From positions 23,711,437-23,775,436 of the forward strand of contig CM026426.1 of NCBI GenBank assembly GCA_014871385.1: 64,000 nucleotides of DNA, read 5' to 3'. A program made the translations under genes and the position numbers. The notes beneath the pieces are model-generated. The model saw only the letters and a program-made list of their open reading frames with translations, made no database searches and was not told the origin of the DNA. The stretch is from Ceratodon purpureus. Taxonomy: Eukaryota; Streptophyta; Bryopsida; Pseudoditrichales; Ditrichaceae. Below are positions 1 to 9,337 of this stretch, in pieces; the first letter of the stretch is position 1; each line of letters starts with the position of its first letter.

Positions 1-1
1 T

Positions 2-1675
2 GCTAGCAGGCAGATGAGCCTTGCGGAACGGAAATATACTACCACTGAACGGGAAGCCTTGGCGGTAGTATACGCCTGCAAGAAGTTCCGACACTACCTT
101 CTCGGATACAAGATCGTGTTCCATACGGATCATGACTCCCTGAAGTATTTGGTGAACAAACCGGATCTCTCAGGGCGTATTGCACGATGGATCTTGCTGC
201 TCCAGGAATTCAACTACGAGGTAGTAGTGAAACCGGGTAAGGCCAATGCCAACGCTGACTACCTGTCAAGGATGCGAGGCCCGGAAGCAGTTTCGGATAT
301 CACCGCCATGTTTCCGGATGAGTTTCCGGAAGAGGCGGAGGTATTTCACATTTCCGGAACGGAGAACTCCGATTATTCGGAGATTATCCAGTATTTAACA
401 CAACGGAGGTACCCGGATGGATTTACGCGGGAGGAGAAGATGGTATTTCAGAATACAGTAGCTCCTTTCACACTGATCCGAGGAGTACTTTTCCGGATGG
501 GACCGGATGATGTATTACGGAGGTGCCTCGAGGAATCCGAAAGAAGGCAGGTCATGAGGGCCTTACACGCCGGACCCTCGGGCGGCCATTTCGCCTCGGA
601 GACAACCATCAAGCGGATCCGATCAGCCGGATATTGGTGGCCTTACCTCTCCCGGGACGTGAAGGAATTTGTAGGGCAGTGTGACCAATGTCAAAGAACC
701 GGGGCACCCTCGTTCCGGAACCACTGGCCCCTCACTCCCATTATTCCCTTGGCTCCGTTTGAAAAATGGGGGATAGACTTTATCGGACCGATCAATCCGG
801 TCACAGCCCGGAAGAGGAGATACATTATCCTGGCTACGGATTATGCGACCAGATGGGTAGAGGCAAGAGCAACGGTGAAGAATGACGCCGCAGCCGCAGC
901 CACATTTCTCTTTGAAGAAATAATGATGAGATTTGGACATCCGTTAGAACTGGTGAGTGACCGGGGAAAACATTTCCTAAACGATGTCATCATCAATATC
1001 ACGGAACGGTATCTCATCAAGCACCGGAAGACGACCCCTTATAATCCGAAAGCGAATGGGCTGACGGAACGAGCCAATGGCATCGTCGGAAAGATTCTGA
1101 ACAAGATGGTCTCGGCTCATAAGACGGATTGGGATCGGAAGCTCCCTTCAGCTGTACACGCCTACAATACCAGTGAGAAGAAAACCATGGGTAAGAGTCC
1201 GTTCTTCCTAGTCTTTGGACAATCCGCAGTTCACGGAGTGGAACTGGGGGTAGAAACCTTACGGGTTATGGCTGCCCGTCACGGGACGAGAGTCGAGGAT
1301 CCGGGGTACCGGATCGTGGCATTACAGGATCTGGAAGAAGTCAGGAGAGGCGCTCTACAGCAGGCCGTAGATGTCCAGGCAAAACGTAAGGAGACCTACG
1401 ACAAAAGAATTCCTAAGGACAATAAGGTGATAGAAGGAGGCTTGGTGCTCTTATACGATAATCGGCACCAAAAGTTTCCGGGAAAGTTACATACGAGATG
1501 GATGGGACCTTACCGAGTTACGCGGATCTTTGAGAACGGATCATTACAACTGGCGGACCTCCAGGGAAATAGCTTTGAAACCCGGGTGAACGGATCCCGA
1601 GTGAAGAATTACAACCCTGAGGAGTTCACAGACACCGAAGGAAGCGAAAGCCCGGAAGGGGAGGAAGAAGAATAG
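2..1675 (+). CDS. Ty3/gypsy polyprotein, C-terminal part (RNase H end plus complete integrase), cut by the window edge
   Basis: The frame is open to the window edge, so the start is missing and the Met codon at 14 is internal. With that Met as residue 1, residues 1-85 are the end of a Ty3-type RNase H (TTEREALA, HTDHDSLKYL, ADYLSR). The integrase zinc finger is His185, His192, Cys223, Cys226. The core triad is Asp255 (GIDFIG), Asp316 (SDRG) and Glu352 (TERANG), with D-x60-D-x35-E spacing, so every catalytic residue is present. A GPY motif (RWMGPYRV) follows near the C-terminus and no chromodomain is seen, which fits non-chromoviral (OTA-type) plant Ty3 elements. The protein would insert element cDNA into the genome. 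The ORF ends in a Glu/Asp-rich tail at TAG 1673-1675 and is unbroken in the visible part, unlike the other Ty3 copies here, so this is the youngest-looking insertion. Confidence 0.93.
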   Translation, partial: ASRQMSLAERKYTTTEREALAVVYACKKFRHYLLGYKIVFHTDHDSLKYLVNKPDLSGRIARWILLLQEFNYEVVVKPGKANANADYLSRMRGPEAVSDITAMFPDEFPEEAEVFHISGTENSDYSEIIQYLTQRRYPDGFTREEKMVFQNTVAPFTLIRGVLFRMGPDDVLRRCLEESERRQVMRALHAGPSGGHFASETTIKRIRSAGYWWPYLSRDVKEFVGQCDQCQRTGAPSFRNHWPLTPIIPLAPFEKWGIDFIGPINPVTARKRRYIILATDYATRWVEARATVKNDAAAAATFLFEEIMMRFGHPLELVSDRGKHFLNDVIINITERYLIKHRKTTPYNPKANGLTERANGIVGKILNKMVSAHKTDWDRKLPSAVHAYNTSEKKTMGKSPFFLVFGQSAVHGVELGVETLRVMAARHGTRVEDPGYRIVALQDLEEVRRGALQQAVDVQAKRKETYDKRIPKDNKVIEGGLVLLYDNRHQKFPGKLHTRWMGPYRVTRIFENGSLQLADLQGNSFETRVNGSRVKNYNPEEFTDTEGSESPEGEEEE

Positions 1676-1698
1676 TGTTCGCGGGGACTCTCACATTT

Positions 1699-1711
1699 GA
1701 AAATGGGGTAA
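1699..1711 (+). promoter_or_regulatory. Polypurine-tract-like site before the putative 3' LTR
   Basis: The sequence GAAAATGGGGTAA lies 23 bases after the integrase stop and directly before TGTGGGATCC. A purine-rich stretch followed by TG is the usual plus-strand priming site and LTR start in Ty3 elements. Two T residues interrupt the purine run. The 5' LTR lies outside the window, so the boundary cannot be confirmed. Confidence 0.5.
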
Positions 1712-2077
1712 TGTGGGATCCGAGAAACTCAGAATAAACCGGAAGAGCCCCAGCCGGCGTAAGTATTCCATTTATTTTTCATTTTTTTTGGTTAATTAGG
1801 TAAAAACTGGCCAGACACTAGCAGCATTAGTAGTTAACGCAAATCGGATACTCCAGAAACGTTAAAACAGTTAACGTAGGAAGTGTTCCCGGAACCTGGA
1901 TTCCGGAAACTCGGAAGATAAGATACGGAACGGGTGGACGATCCGAGTACTGACCGTTACTGTAACCGCGTCAAGGATCCGAAGCGACGCGGAAGTCATC
2001 ATGACTCGGATAGGCGTTTACCCCGGTACGTTGGCGGCTGCAATTACGGGCCGCCACAGCGTTTATTATGCCTGGGG

Positions 2078-2084
2078 TATATAA
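2078..2084 (+). promoter_or_regulatory. TATA box ahead of the 731-codon ORF
   Basis: TATATAA sits in GGGGTATATAAGCGAGG, about 155 bases before the ATG at 2237. It is either the LTR promoter or an internal promoter for the extra ORF. Confidence 0.6.
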
Positions 2085-2236
2085 GCGAGGGTGTTAGGGT
2101 TTGGAGTTCCTTTTTGCGAACTAGGAGTAGAGAGTGAAAGAGCGGTGAGGTGTCCTTGTCTTTTCCGATTCACCGGCAGTTGGATTGCCGGGTTTCTTGC
2201 TGTCGGATCGTAGAGGGAGAGAAGTGAGGAGTAGAG

Positions 2237-4432
2237 ATGGCGCGCGTACAGTGTTGCGTCCTTAGCCCCGGAACTCCAGTGAAGGAATCGGATATGGAGG
2301 AACTGATCACCGACCTCACTCGGATGAGGTGTGAGGGATTGCTGGCACGGCCGTGGTTACTGAAGAGTGAGGTGATGGTGAGGGAGGTCCTGGAAGGTCC
2401 GGACAACCGGTGGGATAATACGGTCCGAGGCAAGCCCACGCTGTGGAATGCGGAACAGTGGGCGGAAGCTTACGGTTTCGAGCAGAAGGGACTCCTTTGG
2501 GCAACCCGGACGGACCAGTACGTGCAGGATAGGTTCCACGGGAAGATCCATAGGAACAATGGATACGAGATAGACGCCTGCAAGGATAGGAGGCAGAGGC
2601 AGGTCTTAGCTTTCCTCGTTCCGATCCTGTATCCGCAGAAACCGGCACAAGTTACCATTACGGTCGGGAATACCATCCTCGGAGCGTATACAGGAGAACG
2701 TCCGGTGAATTGGGCTGCACTCATGGCGGAAGTGGTGCAGAAGATGGTTCCGACGATCGGAAAGAAGCCGACCCCACTCTCCCCTTACCTCTTTCACCTT
2801 TACCATACGTATGACTTGCTGACCGATAAGGAGGACGAGACGTATACGCACGCGAAGAACTGCCTCAACTTCTCGGAGATTCCGCCCGGAATGGAACCCG
2901 ATCCGCGAGGTGAGCCCTCGGATACAACGGACTCGGAAGATGAGGACGATACGAGGGAGGTTCCGAATCCTGGCGCTACTAGGGCTCAGTCCAGGTCGAG
3001 ATCGGAGCAGGCTCCGTCACGACACGCGGAGCCGTCTACGGCCCGGGGAGATCCGGAACGGAGAGAGGTCAGTTCCGATCGGGGATTTCCGGTGGACCTG
3101 TTCCGGGGGATTCGGGAGGAGACTCACCGGGCTCAAGCTTCTTATGATCGGGTCGAAACCCTGTTCCGGAGGGTCTGTACAGCTCTGGGAGGGTGCTTAC
3201 CGGAAGAGGTGATCCGAGAAGTGGAGTTGTTGAAGGATGCCCCAACTCTCCGGAGTGAGAAGAAGCGGCTGGAGCTTCAGTTGCAGGAGTTGACGAAGGA
3301 GCTGGCGGCAAAGAGTGACGAGATCCGTAAGTTCCACGCCGAGCAGGAGGAGACTTTGGGGGAGCTTCGGAAGTTGGTGGGAAGTTCGGGAGCGGTAATC
3401 AACAAGGCCCGGCTGTTCGATGAGAACGTAGTGCAGCCGGCTGATTTCGAGGACAAGCAGAAGATCATCAAGATCCTCTCCAAATGCGAGCACTCGATGA
3501 ACATGATCCTGAAGAAGGTCCGGCAGCTGCTCAATCCAAGCACCGGAAGTCCCAGTCTCGTAGTCGCTGGCCGGGGTCTTCCGCTCCCCGGATCGCCCTC
3601 TCGGGCCGTGGTAGGAGAATCTCGCGGGGTTGGGTTCCGAACCCCGATAGGGAGTAACCTCCAAGCAGCAGAACAGATGACGGTCGAAGAGGCCGCCATG
3701 ACAAATCGGACGATTGCGGAGGCGATCCGGGAAGTCCAAGCACAGGCGGCGTCACCCGGAACCAGTACAGTCCAGCAGAGCTGCGCGATCCCCAGAGGAC
3801 AGGTGGAGGTGACCGGAACGACAGTCACCGAGAGGCGGATCGAGGAGAGGACGGTTTCGGAACAGGTGACTCGGACCGTGCCGCCGGATGTTCTTCCACG
3901 ACTCGGAGATGAAGTGATCATTGCGAATTACCGAGGGGAGGTAGCGGGACCGGAATGGGGACGACCTATTTCACCACCCGGACGGACCCGAGTAACTCAG
4001 GAGGGGGGATTGACCCCTTCACCCACAGCCAAGACCGGAACGGTGACGCCTACTCCCACCGGAACGCCAGCAGCGGGTTCCCCTCCGAACACTGTCGGTG
4101 ATTTCCGGAGGTTGCGGAAAAGGAAGGAGCCGATTACGATTTCCGAGTCCGACTCAGAGACGCATGGGAGCTCTCCGGTCAGGACCCCCGGAACTGAAAC
4201 TCAGACTCCGACGTCCGGAACTCCTCCCGCACATATGATTCCGAAATCGCCCAATTCTCCCAAACCTCGGATCGTTACCCGGTTGTCCTTGGAGGCTCAG
4301 GAGAGGGAGTCAAAGGCGGAACGGAGTGCTAGGCGCAAGGCGGCACGAGCAGCAGGGGCGGGCGGATCAGAGCCGCGGGTGACCAGGTCGAAGGATCGCG
4401 AGCAGGAGAGCCACAAGAAGACAAAGAAGTGA
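2237..4432 (+). CDS. Element-borne 731-aa coiled-coil protein downstream of integrase
   Basis: An uninterrupted ATG-initiated ORF of 731 codons begins about 155 bases after a TATA box. Residues 1-215 look globular: a Trp-rich segment (WNAEQWAEAYGF) and a conserved-looking core with VTITVGNTILGAY, VNWAALMAEV and PYLFHLYHTYDLL. This core resembles in layout the plant-transposon domains found in retroelement extra ORFs, which is a judgement by eye. Residues 220-290 are acidic, then Arg/Ser-rich. Residues about 325-435 form a heptad-rich coiled coil (SEKKRLELQLQELTKELAAK). The C-terminal 250 residues are Pro/Ser/Thr-rich and end in a Lys/Arg-rich tail that could be a nuclear signal. There is no zinc knuckle, protease motif, signal peptide or membrane span, so it is neither a standard gag nor an envelope protein. 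Base composition matches the preceding integrase ORF, so it belongs to the same element. Its function is unknown. Confidence 0.75.
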   Translation: MARVQCCVLSPGTPVKESDMEELITDLTRMRCEGLLARPWLLKSEVMVREVLEGPDNRWDNTVRGKPTLWNAEQWAEAYGFEQKGLLWATRTDQYVQDRFHGKIHRNNGYEIDACKDRRQRQVLAFLVPILYPQKPAQVTITVGNTILGAYTGERPVNWAALMAEVVQKMVPTIGKKPTPLSPYLFHLYHTYDLLTDKEDETYTHAKNCLNFSEIPPGMEPDPRGEPSDTTDSEDEDDTREVPNPGATRAQSRSRSEQAPSRHAEPSTARGDPERREVSSDRGFPVDLFRGIREETHRAQASYDRVETLFRRVCTALGGCLPEEVIREVELLKDAPTLRSEKKRLELQLQELTKELAAKSDEIRKFHAEQEETLGELRKLVGSSGAVINKARLFDENVVQPADFEDKQKIIKILSKCEHSMNMILKKVRQLLNPSTGSPSLVVAGRGLPLPGSPSRAVVGESRGVGFRTPIGSNLQAAEQMTVEEAAMTNRTIAEAIREVQAQAASPGTSTVQQSCAIPRGQVEVTGTTVTERRIEERTVSEQVTRTVPPDVLPRLGDEVIIANYRGEVAGPEWGRPISPPGRTRVTQEGGLTPSPTAKTGTVTPTPTGTPAAGSPPNTVGDFRRLRKRKEPITISESDSETHGSSPVRTPGTETQTPTSGTPPAHMIPKSPNSPKPRIVTRLSLEAQERESKAERSARRKAARAAGAGGSEPRVTRSKDREQESHKKTKK

Positions 4433-5366
4433 TAGATTCCTCTCACTGCCACTTGTCGTAACTTTCCGGATTTATAGGAGTAGATTCCGGATCGGGAGAT
4501 CCGTCCTAGTCGTAAAGTAGAATTCTAGGTAGGTAGTTAGGGATTAGGGTTTTGATTGAACTGCCGGCGCCGCCGCTTTTGTGGAAGCCCCTGCTTACTT
4601 AAACCAGGCAGGCGAGGCGGTCCGGGTCTTCGTTTTGCATATTTTCCCCCTATATTCCTTATCAGTAAAGTATTTGTGTTTTGTAAGTACTGTGCGTGAT
4701 TTCCCGCTAAGTGTGAATGATCCGGGAAGGATATGAGAGTTCCGCTGTAGCTCGGATAGGAAGGTGATGGGAGTTGCGACGAGACCCAAACCGGAAAGGA
4801 AATGGGATTGAGCGGAAAGATTTAGAGGATTGTCGTAGGAGTGAAGCCTCACTGTTCCGTCCCCAAATCAACCTCATACGGAATAGCCGTCGCTAGGGTC
4901 GAAGCGGATCAAGAACTACTTGGTCGGGCTCCCTGAACTTCTGAAGAGGTTCCGTGCATAGTGAGAGGGGGAGTTGGAACGTGGTACGGGTCGCCTAGGG
5001 ATAATCGGATCCTGGTTCTCCCAGATCCGGATTGGTTTGTCGTTGTAGTCCCACGGATCGGAGAGGATCGTTTGTGTGACCTGCTGGCCAGAGTACTCTA
5101 GGACAGTTGTGAGACGGTGACTGATCCGAGACGTTGGGGTTTGTGGACGAAACACCTAATGAGAGAAGAATAGAGAAGGAGATAGTTCGGGAGTTACGTT
5201 CCGAAGACACTATCCAAGCAGTGGCAAGGCTCGGAATGATTAGCAGTAACTACTTGGTGAAACACTATTGAATCCCTGGACGATACTCGGAACCTAGTGA
5301 CAGTACGGAAGTTTACGCTCAATTGGAGCACTATCCGGATGTTAGTTGCGTTTCCGTGTTCCGACA
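4433..5366 (+). other. Non-coding end of the Ty3 3' block
   Basis: No convincing ORF is present. The stretch keeps the TCCGGA-rich style of the element, has a T-rich candidate polyadenylation region at about 4630-4690, and contains GGCGCCGCCGCTTTTG near 4565. It probably holds the transcript end and the rest of the LTR. Confidence 0.4.
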
Positions 5367-5798
5367 CTTTGAAGTAATTTCTTGGTAGTAGATTTCCATG
5401 TTATCACGTACTTTATATAAAATTTATAGCCGAAATTTGTGATAGATACAAGGAAATCCTTGCCTTCTTCATACAAACAGTAGCATGCATAATCCATATG
5501 TTTTTTTTGCACCGACATTCCTCTAAAAGCACCTCTACATGCTGCACGGTCACCAAGCCACCTAAGCACGGCTACTATCAACATTAGTGCCGTTTTTGCT
5601 GCTCTACTCAAGATGTGAAGAAGTTGCTGAAGCACGATTCCTAAACCACCATCTTGAACCTCGCTTCCAACGGCATGACAGCCTGGATCTCGGTGCTTCG
5701 TTCCAGCCGCTGGTTTATCTGCACAAACACCATATTCAAAATTCAGCAAGCATATTTGGATCACTTTATACATCTTTCAGTGCAATTCCTATCCGATG

Positions 5799-7412
5799 CT
5801 AGAAATGAACTACCTTTCTGTCGGGTCGACCTGGCCACTCGATAACAAGGTCATAGAAGTCCGGGATGTCTTCTCGCGATAAGAGAATTGCAATCTTGTT
5901 CCTAATTTGGGACACTGGCCATGACTTCCCAACCTCAAATGCCGGCAACACTTCACCCCTGAAAACAACCTCTGCCTTGACCATGTCTGGAATCACAACC
6001 TGATCCATTGCCACCAATCGTTGCCCTTCCAGCCGGAATCTTACGTAGCAGAAGGTCATATATAGAGTCTGTCGTGCTAGGTGGTAACGGAAACCCACGG
6101 TCCCTTCACTGACTACACATTTGATAATGTCTTGACCACTCTGCCACTTGACATTCCAGCCAGGGTCCATTAAGCTAGCCAAAAGCAAGGAAGATGGAGA
6201 TCCGAAGGTGTACATTGCTGGAGTCTGTCAAATGTCATGTGCAACCGCAAATAAATCTGCCATTACATGGACTGGCAGAAACCAGTGCACGTGGGCAACC
6301 TTACTCCCTGTGCTACCCTTCATTGCGGCCGTAACATCCTGTGCCATCTTCAAGCGGAAGGCCTCCGACGTATGCATGTCCGGAATTGGCCAAAACGGAT
6401 CAGAGAGCTCTGGGAGAGGCAACGCCTCCAAACTCCCATAAAGCTCGGTACCAGACCGAGGTACATACACCGCTCGGAGAAAAAAAAGTTCCATTCTGAA
6501 GCAGCTGCCTATGGCTTCTCCCTTGCCATCCCGATTCTCCAATCTCATGGTGTAGCACCAAAATCACATTGAGAATAGAGGAAGGTGGAACCAAGTCCTC
6601 TCAGTAGGAGGCGTACAGGAAATTGCAAGTTCGAGGCTCAGTGGCCCCTAGGGCAGGATCAAGGTCCAATTCGCGACGCTGGTAAGCGTGTCGCACTTTC
6701 ACTGCAACAAGCTTTTGGACAACCTTGCCGCGTACCAAGCTCTCAGTGAACTTAAACCTCACCACTTGTGCCTTCCACGCACCGGCAAAGGATTCCACAC
6801 CATGTACACGCGCATCCTTTGCCCAAGGTCCGCGCGTTGCTAGTTTGAGTGTAATCCACGAACCTATCTCAATTCTCAATGGTATCCACCTCCCTGTCGT
6901 AGCATCCTTGTCGTTGAATATGACAACGCTCTGCACCTCACTTGCGGGAGATTCCTCTGTTGCCATGATCTTCAGCCTGAAGACACGCACACCGCTTGCT
7001 TCAGCTCTATATCACAGCTACAGCATGATATTTAAAAAGCATGTTCAGAAACCCACGTACCTTATCCACCTCTTCACCACTGCCGATTCCCGAAGTCACT
7101 GCGTGGGGACCGTTGATGACACGCACACTCCTTGCGTCAGCTCTAAACAACAATCTCATTATGCAATTCAGTTATTCCCGATGGGTGTACAATTATCAAC
7201 GTGAAGTTTACACCTGCAGAATAATGTCAACAAGTCATGCTAAGAAACTAACTTACCTTGTCCACTTCTTCAGCACTGCCGATGTATAGTGGGCGCCGTT
7301 GGTGAACCTGCACAGCAATCAATTTGCAAGGTGAAAAATCAGCTTTATGCTCAAGCACTGCTACGCCAATTTTGAACGGCAAATACACATTCCTCGGAAC
7401 CCTGCTCATCAC
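5799..7412 (-). pseudogene. Exon-like relics of an unrecognised multi-exon gene
   Basis: Several minus-strand blocks look like exons with plant splice signals. Block 7412-7257 (52 codons, frame open, ends IGSAEEVDK) has a GTAAGT donor. Block 7142-7061 (ends IGSGEEVDK) follows GTTTAG and ends at a GTACGT donor. Block 7007-6601 opens after TAG/A with a start very like the previous exon (AEASGVRVF against ADARSVRVI) and runs 135 codons (VVIFNDKDATTGRWIPL...). Blocks 6548-6228 and 6215-5799 continue on the same strand with non-repetitive, globular-looking protein. I do not recognise the family. The repeated exons end in phase 0 but start needing two bases from the previous exon, so they do not splice together in frame. 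Either the gene is broken by internal duplication or the exons are used alternatively. The Ty3 element ends only about 430 bp beyond the 3' side and may have disrupted the gene. Confidence 0.4.
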
Positions 7413-7545
7413 CTATCTACAATACTGTCAATTCAAAGGTCCAAAATTTCTAATAGAGTCAAAGCAGAAATCTAAAGTGCAAACCTCCTCTCGAGCTTGC
7501 ATCGGCTCTAAACAACAGCAAACTTTCAAACAATTGTTCATGGCA
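7061..7545 (-). repeat. Internal tandem duplication of an exon-intron segment
   Basis: The minus-strand motif GTTTAGAGC(T/C)GA(C/T)GCAAG occurs at about 7148 and 7512 with similar intron sequence before it (TTGTTTAG), and a TAG/AGCTGAAGCAAG variant lies at about 7010. Two blocks share the end ATCGGCAGTG(C/G)TGAAGA(A/G)GTGGA(C/T)AAG before the donor. This is a partial gene-internal duplication. Confidence 0.5.
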
Positions 7546-8032
7546 TAAAATCACCTTGAAGCACGTTACGACCACCTACTGCAGGAGCATCTGCGGCCGC
7601 GACAGATGGTTAGCCTCCCCGATTTGCAAGCCGTTGGTTGCAGCTGCTGAGTAAGCATCTCTCCCGCCATCGAGATGTCTCTCTCAGCGGCTTGGCAAAT
7701 TATATTCTAATCAAGCTAGGAGATAAAAAATTCTCCTCGCAAATAGGCCGAGTACCATCGCATGCTTCCGAAGTCACAGTCAGTTACGGCCATGAAGTGG
7801 AAAATAAAATTATCTATTCCAGTTTTGCAAGTGCACACTTGAGACACAAGTGCAGGGATTCCAACTGGATACAATCTTCGACGACGCTCATTGGCCTGGA
7901 CAGTAAAACATCTGATGTGTTTCGCCAAATGGCATCACTGGTAACAAGTCACAGAGCCCAGTGTCGATGTCCTATGCTTGAGTTCTCACTGCCCGGGAAG
8001 GGCCTTCCAATGACCCGAAATGGTCTCTAATG
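7413..8032. other. Stretch without a convincing gene
   Basis: Beyond the third copy of the acceptor-like motif near 7512 I see no exon with both splice signals and a clear protein. Short open frames on both strands are not supported. The relic gene above may extend into this stretch. Confidence 0.3.
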
Positions 8033-8370
8033 TTTATAATTCCACCACTCCCCCATCCTATCCCCTTGTTTTTATTCAATACTCCCACAATCTTTAATTT
8101 GTTTTTTTTTCCCCTTCTTTGAACACTATGCTTTCATTTAATTCCTTCTCTCATTTCGTCCGTTCATTTTTATAATTTCACCACTCCCCCATCCTCCCGC
8201 CTTATATTTATTCAATACTCCTATGCTCTTTAATTTGTTTTTTTTTTTTTTTTTTTCCCCTTCTTTGAACACTACGCTTTCATTTAATTCCTTCTCTCAT
8301 TTCGTCGATTCATTTTTATAATTCCACCTCTCCCCCACCCCCCCGCCTTGTTTTTATTTAATACTCCTAG
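8033..8370 (+). repeat. Tandem repeat, about 2.4 units of 136-146 bp
   Basis: Units start at 8033, 8169 and 8315, each with TTTATAATT(C/T)CACC(A/T)CTCCCCC, then TTTATT(C/T)AATACTCC, CTTTAATTTG, a poly-T run and CATTTAATTCCTTCTCTCATTTCG. Length differences lie mostly in the poly-T run. It is non-coding and lies just outside the GC-rich array that flanks hAT-1. Confidence 0.85.
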
Positions 8371-8693
8371 TGGTTATTAATGTTCTCCTTGAAGTGAAAT
8401 ATTGATTCACAAATTTACTCATAGTTTTCCACCAGTAATGTCAATTTTCTATCGGAGTAAGTGAAATTGTGATGTGACCATAACGTTTTAGAGCACAAAG
8501 TGGGGAGATTTTGTTTCTACGTGGTTAACATTATTTTATGATTCAAATGCCTATTCGTTTATCTTTTTTTATTTTTTTTTACATTTGGTTACTCCAATCT
8601 CCCATACTAATGTAATATATTTCAGTGTAGTCCATTCTCTCCCTTGACTTTTTTTATTTTTATTTTTTTGGAACTTCCGACTTTTAAACTTCA

Positions 8694-9075
8694 CTGCGCG
8701 CGCCTGTTCGATCGCGCCCGTCCGTCCGTGCCTGCAGAGGCCCGTGCGATCGCGTCCGCGGTCAACCCATTGAACCTGCCCACGCGCGCGCCCGCGCCCG
8801 CAAGTACGCGTGCGCGCCCAACTGCGCGCGCCCGCAAGTACGCGTGCGCGCCCAACTGCGCGCGCCTTGCTCGCGCCCAACCGTCCGCGCGCGCCTGTTC
8901 GCGCCCGTCCCCAACCGTGCGGGCGCGCGCACTATCCGCCACGCGCGCCTGCAATCGCGCGCACCCACCTGCGCCTGCCTGGTCGCGTCGGAGCGCGCTC
9001 GATCTCTAAGTGCGCGCGCGCCCGTTGTATCGCGCCCGTTGGATCGCGCCCGTCCGGACAGTACTCGCCCGGTCG
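8694..9075 (+). repeat. GC-rich, C-strand-biased minisatellite (CGCGCCCG type)
   Basis: About 380 bp are built from variants of CGCGCGCCCG/TTCGCGCCCGTCC. A 34-bp unit beginning GCGCCCGCAAGTACGCG is repeated exactly at 8794 and 8828. Alternating CG runs make left-handed DNA plausible. It ends just before a TATA box. The open frames across it are composition artefacts rich in Arg/Ala/Pro. Confidence 0.85.
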
Positions 9076-9087
9076 AGGGCGGCAGCA

Positions 9088-9093
9088 TATAAA
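9088..9093 (+). promoter_or_regulatory. TATA box of hAT-1
   Basis: TATAAA in GCAGCATATAAACTGCCCC follows the GC-rich array and lies 245 bp before the transposase ATG at 9338. Confidence 0.55.
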
Positions 9094-9337
9094 CTGCCCC
9101 CTTGATTTGACATCCACCTTACCTCCTTGCGTGTTTCATGTCCTCGGTCTCCTTGAGGGCTCCTTGCTTGAAACTGTTAGCTTGGGGAGACACTTGGTTT
9201 GGGTGGGGGGAATGTAAAAATTCTTCTCTCCATAAATCAATGTGTCAAGCACTTTTTAGACACACTAAGTTATATCAGATAATAATCTTTTGGTACTACT
9301 GGTCCTGTTAGTCCCGATACTTTCCTAATCATTCACT

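Larger units (their letters stand above)
1712..5366 (+). mobile_element. Putative ORF-bearing 3' LTR (or 3' region) of the first Ty3 element
   Basis: The block starts TGTGGGAT right after the purine tract and can be closed at TTCCGACA (ending 5366). These ends form an imperfect TGT...ACA inverted pair, as LTRs do. The same TCCGGA-rich base style as the integrase ORF runs through the whole block and stops at about 5366, where unrelated sequence begins. Inside are a TATA box (2078-2084), a 731-codon ORF and a T-rich tail with TATATTCCTTATCAGTAAAG near 4650. An LTR of 3.65 kb with a long ORF would be unusual. The alternative is that the ORF is an extra 3' gene, as in Athila/Tat-type elements, and the true LTR is only part of this block. 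A tandem element sharing an LTR is less likely, because I see no primer-binding site ahead of the ORF and no zinc knuckle in it. Confidence 0.45.

Noticed and set aside
2170-3921. Minus-strand ORFs of up to 214 codons opposite the 731-codon ORF
   Set aside because: Shadows created by the base composition of the real plus-strand frame.
2237-4432. Reading the 731-codon ORF as the gag of a tandem element sharing an LTR
   Set aside because: No primer-binding site upstream, no CCHC knuckle, no protease downstream, and the sequence after the ORF is non-coding.
8569-9217. Several overlapping long ORFs on both strands rich in Arg, Ala and Pro
   Set aside because: They are products of the GC-rich minisatellite, which is open in many frames. 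No frame has a domain or splice logic.
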